Assembly (NCBI GenBank): GCA_022712235.1
Contig: JALAGW010000199.1
Span: 1-12,358, forward strand
Source: Brevundimonas sp.
GTDB lineage: Bacteria; Pseudomonadota; Alphaproteobacteria; Caulobacterales; Caulobacteraceae
DNA length: 12,358 bases
Direction of reading: 5' to 3'
The notes under the pieces were generated by a model. It made no database searches. It was given only the letters and a program-made list of their open reading frames with translations, and was not told the origin of the DNA. The position numbers were made by a program, and so were the translations under genes. Of this stretch, positions 1 through 6,256 are shown one piece after another. The stretch's first letter is position 1; each line of letters opens with the position of its first letter.

Positions 1-4
1 ACCA

Positions 5-24
5 CCCTCCCCGAACGGGGAGGG
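5..24. repeat. GC-rich hairpin at the left edge, downstream of folC
   Basis: An 8-bp perfect stem (5-12 pairing with 17-24) closes a GAAC tetraloop. It lies about 20 bp past the folC stop codon. No run of T follows on either strand, so it is a poor classical rho-independent terminator. It could be a REP-like intergenic palindrome, a 3'-end stabiliser for the folC mRNA, or a weak terminator. The window edge cuts off the context, so the next gene is unknown. Confidence 0.55.
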
Positions 25-43
25 AGAGGCGCAGCGTCTTATC

Positions 44-1330
44 TCAGACCGGCCAGGTCTCGGGACTGGCGCCCAGCACTTCGCCCGCCAGATAGAGCGA
101 GCCGCAGATGACGATGCGGCCCGCGCCCAGAGCCAGCGCCCGGTCCAGCGCCTCGTTCACCGAGGCTGTCGGCATCGCCCCGAAACCGCGCCCCTGAGCC
201 ACCGCGGCCAGGGCCGCCGGGTCCGCCGCCGCACCGTCGAAGGCCACGGTGAAGACCTGCAGATCGACGCCCTTCAGCGCCTCGAAGAAGCCGCCCGCGT
301 CCTTGTTGGCCAGCATGCCCACAATCAGGGCTGTGGGACGCGGCGCCCGCGCCTGACGCTCGGCCAGGGATCGGGCCAGGGCGCGCCCGGCGTGGGGATT
401 GTGCCCGCCGTCCAGCCACAGCTCGGCATCGGCGGCCTGGACTTTCTCGGCATAGGGACCGTTGGTGAGCCGCTGCATCCGCGCGGGCCAGCGCACCGCC
501 TTCAAGCCCGCCGCGATGGCGGCTTCGGGCAGGTCCAGCTCCAGGGCGGCGGCCACGGCCACCCCCGCGTTGTCGAACTGATGCGGGCCGCTCAGCGCTG
601 GGGCCGGCAGGTCGAGGAAGCGTTCCTGATCCTGATAGACCAGCCCGCCGCGCTCGGCCCAGGCGTCGAAGTCCACGCCCATGACGGTCAGGGGCGAATG
701 GACCTCCGCCGCACGACGCTCGATCACCGCCATGACGGCCTCGGACTGGCGGGCGATGACGCCGCGCGCCCCGGCCTTGAGGATGCCCGCCTTTTCGGCG
801 GCGACGCCCTCGATCCTGTCGCCCAGGAACTCGGCGTGATCCAGATCGACGGGAGTGATGACGCTGAGCAGAGGCCGGTCGATGACGTTGGTGGCGTCAA
901 GCGAGCCGCCCAGCCCCACCTCGATGACGGCCAGATCGGCGGGGGTCTCGCTCATGACCAGGAAGGCGGCGGCGGTCGTGCTCTCGAACACGGTGGCCTC
1001 GCCCCCGGTCTCGGCCATGGCCGTCTCGATCCGGTCCAGCACGTCGTTCAGATGGTCGTCGCTTATCAGGCTGCCGGCCAGACGGATGCGCTCGTTGAAA
1101 CGCACGAGATGCGGCGAGGTGTAGGCGTGAACCCGCAGACCCGCCGCCTCGGCGATGGCCCGGATCAGGGATACCGTCGAGCCCTTGCCGTTGGTCCCGG
1201 CGACATGAACCACCGGCGGCAGCCTGTCCTGTGGATCGCCCAGCGCCGCGCACAGGGCCCGCATCCGGTCCAGCGACAGGTCGATGCGCTGGGGATGGCG
1301 GGCGCGCAGGCGTTCCGAGATCGGGTCCAT
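44..1330 (-). CDS. folC: Bifunctional dihydrofolate synthase / folylpolyglutamate synthase
   Basis: FolC joins L-glutamate to dihydropteroate to make dihydrofolate, then adds further glutamates to reduced folates, using ATP in the cytoplasm. The 428-residue length is normal for the family. Visible motifs are the ATP-binding loop AGTNGKGS (44-51), SPHL (72-75), the E-x-GLGG-x-LDATNV block (137-149), the metal-site segment around DLDHAEFLG (162-170), the AEKAGI segment with the Mur-ligase-type lysine (Lys180), and a C-terminal-domain LDGGHNP motif. The ATG start is supported by AAGG 8 nt upstream, built into the TAA stop of accD (TAAGG). It follows accD by 10 bp and is the last gene of the minus-strand series in this window. 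The accD-folC pairing downstream of trpA is common in Proteobacteria. Identification is firm; dihydrofolate synthase activity as well as polyglutamylation is inferred from the family. Confidence 0.96.
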   Translation of the reverse strand: MDPISERLRARHPQRIDLSLDRMRALCAALGDPQDRLPPVVHVAGTNGKGSTVSLIRAIAEAAGLRVHAYTSPHLVRFNERIRLAGSLISDDHLNDVLDRIETAMAETGGEATVFESTTAAAFLVMSETPADLAVIEVGLGGSLDATNVIDRPLLSVITPVDLDHAEFLGDRIEGVAAEKAGILKAGARGVIARQSEAVMAVIERRAAEVHSPLTVMGVDFDAWAERGGLVYQDQERFLDLPAPALSGPHQFDNAGVAVAAALELDLPEAAIAAGLKAVRWPARMQRLTNGPYAEKVQAADAELWLDGGHNPHAGRALARSLAERQARAPRPTALIVGMLANKDAGGFFEALKGVDLQVFTVAFDGAAADPAALAAVAQGRGFGAMPTASVNEALDRALALGAGRIVICGSLYLAGEVLGASPETWPV

Positions 1331-1340
1331 GCGAGGGGCC

Positions 1341-2231
1341 TTAGGCCGCCTTGCGCTTACCGCCCATCAGCATGGACAGGATCTGGCCCAGGACGGTCGG
1401 CAGATCGCCGCGCGCCACGACCTTGTCGACCATGCCCTTGCCCTGCAGATACTCGGCGCGCTGGAAGCCCGGCGGCAGTTTCTCGCGGATGGTGGTCTCG
1501 ATCACGCGCGGACCGGCGAAGCCGATCAGGGCGCCCGGCTCGGCCAGGTGGACGTCGCCCAGCATGGCGTAGGAGGCGGTCACGCCCCCCGTGGTCGGGT
1601 CGGTCAGGACGACGACGTAGGGCAGTTGCGCCGCCTTCACCTCCTGCACCGCCAGTGTGGTGCGAGCCATCTGCATCAGGCTGAGGGCGCCTTCCTGCAT
1701 CCGCGCGCCGCCGGCGGCGGTGAAGCAGACGAAGGGCACGCCGCGCTTCACGGCCTCGCGGGCGGCGGCGACGAAGGCCTCGCCCGCCGCCATGCCCAGC
1801 GACCCGCCCATGAAGGTGAAGTCCTGGACGATGACGACCGCGGCCACGCCGTCGATCTTGCCATAGCCGATAGCCATGGTGTCCTTGCGGCCCGCGGCCT
1901 TGCGCGCCGCGTTCAGGCGATCCTTGTAGGGTTTGCCGTCCGAGAACTTCAGCGGGTCTTCCGGCACGTCGGGCGTGTCGATGCTCTCGAACACGCCGTC
2001 GTCGAAGGTAGCCTTCAGGCGCGTCGGCGCATTGATGCGCATGTGACGGCCCGACGGCGTGACCCACAGGGCCGCCTCCAGGTCCGTGCGGAACAGCATC
2101 TCGCCGCTGTCCGGGTCCTTGACCCACAGATTGTCGGGCGTGTCGCGCCGGCTGACGATCTTGCGCACGCCCGGAGCGAAGCGGGACAGCCAGCCGCCGC
2201 GCGGCTTGTTCTCGGTATTCTTGTCGACCAT
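1341..2231 (-). CDS. accD: Acetyl-CoA carboxylase carboxyltransferase subunit beta
   Basis: AccD pairs with AccA to transfer CO2 from carboxybiotin to acetyl-CoA, forming malonyl-CoA for fatty-acid synthesis. The 296-residue protein carries the crotonase-like core: FMGGSLG (140-146), AAGGARMQEG (172-181), LTDPTTGGVTASYAMLGD (209-226), and IGFAGPRVIE followed by REKLPPGFQ. In E. coli AccD the N-terminal part is a four-cysteine zinc ribbon. Here the aligned positions read Asp39, Ser42, Thr58 and Gly61, so no zinc ligand remains, although the flanking WVK, GEMLFR and HMRI residues align well. The ATG is preceded by AAAGG with a 7-nt spacer, overlapping the trpA stop (TAAAGG). The gap is 10 bp to trpA upstream and 10 bp to folC downstream. 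Identification is firm; accA is not in the window. Confidence 0.97.
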   Translation of the reverse strand: MVDKNTENKPRGGWLSRFAPGVRKIVSRRDTPDNLWVKDPDSGEMLFRTDLEAALWVTPSGRHMRINAPTRLKATFDDGVFESIDTPDVPEDPLKFSDGKPYKDRLNAARKAAGRKDTMAIGYGKIDGVAAVVIVQDFTFMGGSLGMAAGEAFVAAAREAVKRGVPFVCFTAAGGARMQEGALSLMQMARTTLAVQEVKAAQLPYVVVLTDPTTGGVTASYAMLGDVHLAEPGALIGFAGPRVIETTIREKLPPGFQRAEYLQGKGMVDKVVARGDLPTVLGQILSMLMGGKRKAA

Positions 2232-2241
2232 GGGCGGGCCT

Positions 2242-3084
2242 TTAAACGGTTTCCGTCACGGAAGCACTAGTCTGGGCGGTTTTCACCGCATCGGCCAGAG
2301 CCTTGACCTTGGCCAGAACGCGGGGGACGGCGGGTTCGTTCGCCGCCAGGGCCGCCGCCACTTCATCGACGAAGACCGACCCGGCCACCACCGCATCGGC
2401 CACGCGGGCGATCTCGGCGGCGCGCTCGGGCGTCTTGACGCCGAAGCCCACCGCGACCGGCAGACTTGCAGCTTTACGGACGCGTTCGACGGCGGGGGCG
2501 ACGGCGGCGGCCTGAGCCTCCTTCACGCCCGTCACACCGGCGACCGAGACATAGTAGACAAAGCCCGAAGTGCCGCGCGCGATGACCTTCAGCCTGTCGT
2601 CGTCCGAGGTCGGTGTGGCCAGACGGATCAGCGACACCTCGGCCGCATCCAGCGCCGCGGCCAAGGGCCCGGCCTCTTCCGGCGGGCAATCCACCACGAT
2701 CAGACCGTCCACGCCCGCCGCGGCCGCGTCAGCCGCGAAGGCCTCGTAGCCGTAGCTTTCGACCGGGTTCAGATAGCCCATCAGGATGACCGGGGTGGCG
2801 TCGTCGCCTTTACGGAAATCGGCCACCAGATCGAGCGTGCCGCGCAGGGTCATCCCCGCCGCCAAGCCGCGAAGGGCGGCACGCTGGATGGGCGGCCCCT
2901 CGGCCATGGGGTCCGAAAACGCCAGACCCAGTTCGATCAGGTCAGCGCCGGCGGCGGGCAGGCCACGCAGGATCTCCAACGCCTCGTCCCGGCTGGGATC
3001 GCCGGTCATGACATAGGGAATGAAGCCGGCCCGGCCCTCGGCCTTCAGAGCGGCGAAACGGGCGTCGATACGAGCAGTCGTCAC
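2242..3084 (-). CDS. trpA: Tryptophan synthase alpha subunit
   Basis: TrpA cleaves indole-3-glycerol phosphate to indole and glyceraldehyde-3-phosphate; indole passes through the tunnel to TrpB. The 280-residue TIM barrel shows the catalytic glutamate in ELG (Glu51, E. coli Glu49), the FSDP loop, TSGFVYYVS with the conserved tyrosine, and the phosphate loops VGFGV (212-216) and AGS (234-236). The residue equivalent to catalytic Asp60 is glutamate (Glu62, in MAEGPP; codon GAG at 2899-2901). I chose the GTG start at 3084. It begins the family-typical MTTARIDARF, overlaps the upstream stop as GTGA, and has GGAG 10 nt upstream at 3095-3098. The same frame runs further upstream, but that part reads as arginine-rich shadow sequence over the previous gene. 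It is co-directional with trpB, separated from it by a small secreted-protein gene. Identification is firm. Confidence 0.96.
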   Translation of the reverse strand: MTTARIDARFAALKAEGRAGFIPYVMTGDPSRDEALEILRGLPAAGADLIELGLAFSDPMAEGPPIQRAALRGLAAGMTLRGTLDLVADFRKGDDATPVILMGYLNPVESYGYEAFAADAAAAGVDGLIVVDCPPEEAGPLAAALDAAEVSLIRLATPTSDDDRLKVIARGTSGFVYYVSVAGVTGVKEAQAAAVAPAVERVRKAASLPVAVGFGVKTPERAAEIARVADAVVAGSVFVDEVAAALAANEPAVPRVLAKVKALADAVKTAQTSASVTETV

Positions 3085-3569
3085 TGGGGCGTCGCTCCGG
3101 CGGTCGGAGCCTGTTGGCCGGCGCAGACATTGCCGGGAATGGTGGCGAAGCCGAGATAGCCGGGCGTTTCCGGCGCCGAGGGGCCGGCGGTGTCGTAAAA
3201 AGCGACCATCTGCAGACCGTCGCACACGCCGCCGTCCTTGCGCTTGATGAAGACGACGCGGTTATCGTCGCCGCCCGCGACCAGCCAGCCCTGGCTCTCG
3301 AAGTGGGCGATATAGGTTTCGGCCAGGGCGCCGACCCCGGCCAGCGGCGCGGTGACGCAGAAGGCGCGACCGTTGAGGCCATGCAGATTGCCGCAATCCG
3401 GCGCAACCTGAGCCCCGCTGAGCACCGGCGTATCGGTCGCCGGCGCGCCTTGGGGACCCGGCGCGGCTGGCGCGGCCGGCGCCGGGGCGGCGGGCGCCGC
3501 CTGGGTCTTGGCCAGAGTCAGGGTCGGCGACACGGCGGCGGCCAGGGCCGCGATCAGAAGGGTCTTCAT
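3081..3569 (-). CDS. Exported protein of unknown function between trpB and trpA
   Basis: I do not recognise this 162-residue protein. Residues 1-20 form a typical signal peptide (MK, a hydrophobic Leu/Ala stretch, then TLA). An Ala/Pro-rich linker follows (about 24-46). The compact domain (about 55-150) has four cysteines at 59, 71, 116 and 149, consistent with two disulfides in the periplasm. No transmembrane segment is seen after the signal, and no lipobox. The ATG at 3569 is preferred over a TTG two codons upstream, because GGAG (3578-3581, inside the trpB end) sits 8 nt before it. It starts 2 nt after the trpB stop, and its TGA overlaps the trpA GTG, so it looks translationally coupled on both sides. 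The coding frame has the same GC-rich character as its neighbours. That it is a real gene is likely; any link to tryptophan metabolism is unproven. Confidence 0.85.
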   Translation of the reverse strand: MKTLLIAALAAAVSPTLTLAKTQAAPAAPAPAAPAAPGPQGAPATDTPVLSGAQVAPDCGNLHGLNGRAFCVTAPLAGVGALAETYIAHFESQGWLVAGGDDNRVVFIKRKDGGVCDGLQMVAFYDTAGPSAPETPGYLGFATIPGNVCAGQQAPTAGATPQ

Positions 3570-3571
3570 GT

Positions 3572-4786
3572 TCAAAGCTCCACGCCCAGGTGTTTGGCCA
3601 CGGTGAAAATATCCTTGTCGCCTCGGCCCGACAGGACCAGCACGACATCGCCGCCCTTGCCGACCTCCTTCGCCACCTCGCCGATGCGGGCCAGGGCGTG
3701 CGAGGGTTCCAGCGCCGGAATGATGCCTTCCAGCTTCGACAGCATCTGGAAGGCCTCCAGGGCCTCGTCGTCGGTGGCCGACAGGTATTCGCCACGCCCC
3801 AGATCGTTCAGCCAGGCATGCTCCGGCCCGATGCCCGGATAGTCGAGACCGGCCGAGATGGAGTGGCCCTCCAGGATCTGACCGTCGGCGTCCTGCAACA
3901 GATAGGTGCGGTTGCCGTGCAGCACGCCGGGGCGGCCGCCCTTCAGGCTGGCGGCGTGTTCGGGGGTGTCCAGGCCATGACCCGCCGCCTCGACGCCGAT
4001 CAGGCGCACGCCCTCGTCCTCGATGAACGGGTGCATGGCGCCGATGGCGTTGGAGCCGCCGCCGATGCAGGCGACCACGGCGTCGGGCAGCCGCCCGATC
4101 TGGGCCAGCGACTGACGCTTGATCTCCTTGCCGATCACCGACTGGAAGTCGCGCACCATGGCCGGATAGGGGGCCGGCCCCGCCGCCGTGCCGATGATGT
4201 AATAGGTGTCGGCGACATTGGTGACCCAGTCACGCATCGCCTCATTCATGGCGTCCTTCAGCGTCGCCGCCCCCGCCGTCACCGCCGCCACCTCGGCCCC
4301 CAGCAGCTTCATACGGAAGACGTTGGGCTGCTGACGCTCGACGTCGACCGCGCCCATGTAGACGGTGCAGGGCAGGCCGAAACGGGCGCAGACGGTGGCC
4401 GAGGCCACGCCGTGCTGACCGGCGCCGGTCTCGGCGATGATCCGCGTCTTGCCCATGCGACGGGCCAGCAGGATCTGGCCCATGCAGTTGTTGATCTTGT
4501 GCGCGCCCGTGTGGTTCAGGTCCTCGCGCTTCAGCCAGATCTTGGCCCCGCCGAAGTGGTCGGTCAGGCGCTCGGCGAAATAGAACGGGCTCTCGCGACC
4601 GACATAGTGGGTCAGGAAGCCGTCCAGCTCGGTCTGGAAGCTCGGGTCGGCCTTGGCCGCCTCATAGGCCGCGTTCAGCTCGTGAATGAGCGGCATCAGG
4701 GTCTCGGGCACGAAGCGGCCGCCATAGGGACCGAAGCGGCCCTCGGCGTCAGGCCAGGCGTAGGTATTGGACAGGTTTGCGTTCAC
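3572..4786 (-). CDS. trpB: Tryptophan synthase beta subunit
   Basis: TrpB is the PLP enzyme that condenses indole with L-serine to make L-tryptophan, working as an alpha2beta2 complex with TrpA. The 404 residues match the TrpB1 family. Visible features are FGPYGGRFVPETL near the N-terminus, the PLP lysine in NHTGAHKINN (Lys97), the catalytic glutamate in ETGAGQHG (Glu119), the phosphate cup GGGSNA (242-247), EGHSISAGLDYPGIGPEH (306-323), and LSGRGDKD with Ser386 for the PLP pyridine nitrogen. The start is a GTG at 4786, giving MNANLSNTYAWPD. No strong Shine-Dalgarno sequence precedes it and no ATG occurs in frame until residue 31. It follows trpF by 32 bp and precedes the secreted-protein gene by 2 nt. 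All catalytic residues are present and identification is firm. Confidence 0.98.
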   Translation of the reverse strand: MNANLSNTYAWPDAEGRFGPYGGRFVPETLMPLIHELNAAYEAAKADPSFQTELDGFLTHYVGRESPFYFAERLTDHFGGAKIWLKREDLNHTGAHKINNCMGQILLARRMGKTRIIAETGAGQHGVASATVCARFGLPCTVYMGAVDVERQQPNVFRMKLLGAEVAAVTAGAATLKDAMNEAMRDWVTNVADTYYIIGTAAGPAPYPAMVRDFQSVIGKEIKRQSLAQIGRLPDAVVACIGGGSNAIGAMHPFIEDEGVRLIGVEAAGHGLDTPEHAASLKGGRPGVLHGNRTYLLQDADGQILEGHSISAGLDYPGIGPEHAWLNDLGRGEYLSATDDEALEAFQMLSKLEGIIPALEPSHALARIGEVAKEVGKGGDVVLVLSGRGDKDIFTVAKHLGVEL

Positions 4787-4818
4787 GAGCGGCAGTCTTT
4801 CGCGGGAAGGCGACGAAA

Positions 4819-5457
4819 TCAGGACCGGGATACGGCCTCAAGGAAGGCGCGGATGCGGTCAGGGTCCTTAGCACCGGGCTCGCTTTCGACGCCAGAGGAG
4901 ACATCGACCAAAGGCGCCCCCGAAATCCGCACCGCCTCGGTGACATTTTGCGGGTCCAGCCCGCCCGCGAGGAACCAGTTTGCCGGAAGCGCCCGGTTCT
5001 GCATCAGCGCCCAGTCGAACGAGGCCCCCACGCCTCCGGGCAAATCAGACCCGGCGGGCGGCTTGGCGTCGAACAGCAGATGATCGGCGACATCGGCCCA
5101 GTCGGGCACAGAGGCGAAGTCGGCCTCGCCCCGGATCGGCAGGGCCTTGATGATCCCCGCCCCCGTCAGCCGCCGCACCTCGGCGGCGCGCTGCGGCGTC
5201 TCATGACCGTGCAGCTGGATCAGGTCGGGCCGCAGGATCAGCCCCACCTCGGTCAGCAGGGCGTCGTCGGGATCGACCAGCACCGCCACGATCTTGGCCC
5301 GCTTCCGCGCTCGGTCGAACAGGGTCGCGGCGTGCAGGGGCGGAATGTGGCGCGGGCTCTTCTCGAACACCACCGCCCCGACAAAGGCCGCGCCGCCGTG
5401 CAGCGCCGCCTCCAGCGTCTCGGGCGTCGTCAGTCCGCAGATCTTGGCCAAGGTCAT
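4819..5457 (-). CDS. trpF: Phosphoribosylanthranilate isomerase
   Basis: TrpF carries out the Amadori rearrangement of phosphoribosylanthranilate to the carboxyphenylamino-deoxyribulose phosphate, upstream of TrpC. The 212-residue TIM barrel has KICGLT with the catalytic Cys7, GAVVFEKSPRHI (27-38), LIQLHGHE (79-86), the second catalytic acid in LLFDAKPP (Asp130), LAGGLDPQN (163-171), VDVSSGVE (184-191) and GAKD near the C-terminus. This is a stand-alone enzyme, not a TrpC-F fusion; trpC is not in the window. The ATG at 5457 is the only plausible start, since the open frame upstream offers no start codon. It has no Shine-Dalgarno sequence: the preceding bases on the coding strand are a C/T tract behind a short GC hairpin. 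It lies 37 bp after rsuA and 32 bp before trpB. Identification is firm. Confidence 0.96.
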   Translation of the reverse strand: MTLAKICGLTTPETLEAALHGGAAFVGAVVFEKSPRHIPPLHAATLFDRARKRAKIVAVLVDPDDALLTEVGLILRPDLIQLHGHETPQRAAEVRRLTGAGIIKALPIRGEADFASVPDWADVADHLLFDAKPPAGSDLPGGVGASFDWALMQNRALPANWFLAGGLDPQNVTEAVRISGAPLVDVSSGVESEPGAKDPDRIRAFLEAVSRS

Positions 5458-5482
5458 GGGAGGGAGGTGCGCGAGAGCGCGC
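5458..5482 (-). promoter_or_regulatory. trpF leader: GC hairpin and C/T tract instead of a Shine-Dalgarno sequence
   Basis: On the coding strand the 11 bases before the trpF ATG are ACCTCCCTCCC, with no purine-rich ribosome site. Just upstream, 5469-5473 and 5478-5482 form a 5-bp all-GC stem (GCGCG/CGCGC) around a 4-nt loop. On the plus strand the area also reads as two tandem copies of GCGCGAGAG. Both elements are visible in the sequence; a regulatory role is inference. Coupling to rsuA translation 37 nt upstream, or reliance on an unstructured start, are alternatives. Confidence 0.35.
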
Positions 5483-5494
5483 GAGAGGTCAAGC

Positions 5495-6256
5495 TCAGGC
5501 GAAGATCAACTCGATCTCGTCCGGCGTCAGCAGCTTCCACTCCCCCGCCCTCAGATCATCCGGCAGGACCAGCCCGCCCAGACGCTCGCGGTGCAGGGCC
5601 TCGACGTGGTTTCCGGCCGCGGCGAACATCCGGCGCACCTGGTGATAGCGGCCCTCGGTCACGGTCAGCAGCGCCTCGGTGAGCGACACCACTTCCAGAA
5701 CGGCGGGCGCCAGAGGCTTGTCCTCGCCCTCCAGCACCAGATCGCCCGAGGCGAACAACGCGCCCTCGCTCCCGGTCAGGGGTCTCGCCAGGGTGGCGCG
5801 ATAGACCTTGGCCACATGGCGCTTGGGCGAAATCACCCGGTGCAGCAGGTCGCCGTCGTCGGTCAGCAGCAGCAGGCCCGAGGTCTGCTTGTCCAGCCGC
5901 CCGATGGTCGAGATGGCCGGGTCGCGCCGCTTCCACCGGTCCGGCAGGATGTCATAGACCAGCGCCCCGTCTTCCTTGCGCGAACAGGTCATGCCCAACG
6001 GCTTGTTCAAAAGCATGACCAGACCCGCCACCGGGTCCAGCGGCTCGCCGTCGATCTCCATCCGCGTCGACAGGTCGGGCGTCACCGGAATGCGTTTCGA
6101 GACATCGGTCAGATCGACGCCGTCCAGCACGATGCCGCCCGCCTTGCCCATCCGCGCCATCTCGGCCCGCGAGCCATAGCCCATCGAACCGAGCAGCTTG
6201 TCCACTCTGCTTGTTGGCGTCCTACCGCCCTTCGGGCCGCTTGAGGACGTGTTCAC
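5495..6256 (-). CDS. rsuA: 16S rRNA pseudouridine synthase, RsuA type
   Basis: RsuA-family enzymes isomerise a uridine in 16S rRNA (U516 in E. coli) during small-subunit maturation. Residues about 17-75 form an S4 RNA-binding domain (RVDKLLGSMGYGSRAE). The catalytic domain follows, with MLLNKPLGMTCS (81-92), the hallmark GRLDKQTSGLLLLTDDG whose Asp122 is catalytic, and EGRYHQVRRMFAAAGNHV (201-218) with LHRERLGG. The last two blocks match E. coli RsuA closely, which favours RsuA over RluB or RluE. I take the GTG at 6256 as start (253 residues). It overlaps the rsmC TGA as GTGA and has GAGG 7 nt upstream (6264-6267). A GTG at 6205 would remove a 17-residue disordered N-terminus and cannot be excluded. 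The paralogue assignment is an inference; the family is certain. Confidence 0.92.
   Translation of the reverse strand: MNTSSSGPKGGRTPTSRVDKLLGSMGYGSRAEMARMGKAGGIVLDGVDLTDVSKRIPVTPDLSTRMEIDGEPLDPVAGLVMLLNKPLGMTCSRKEDGALVYDILPDRWKRRDPAISTIGRLDKQTSGLLLLTDDGDLLHRVISPKRHVAKVYRATLARPLTGSEGALFASGDLVLEGEDKPLAPAVLEVVSLTEALLTVTEGRYHQVRRMFAAAGNHVEALHRERLGGLVLPDDLRAGEWKLLTPDEIELIFA

Noticed and set aside
392..1684. A 430-codon plus-strand frame across folC and accD.
   Set aside because: It spans two genuine minus-strand genes and their junction. The product is rich in Gly, Arg and Pro with no family features, typical of antisense frames in high-GC DNA.
3085..3225. An upstream extension of TrpA by 47 residues.
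   Set aside because: The extra residues are out-of-frame shadow of the preceding exported-protein gene, and the family begins at MTTARID.
3590..5083. A 497-codon plus-strand frame across trpB and trpF.
   Set aside because: It is the antisense shadow of trpB, and its composition (His, Gln, Gly, Asp) reflects the reversed codons. No ribosome site or domain is seen.
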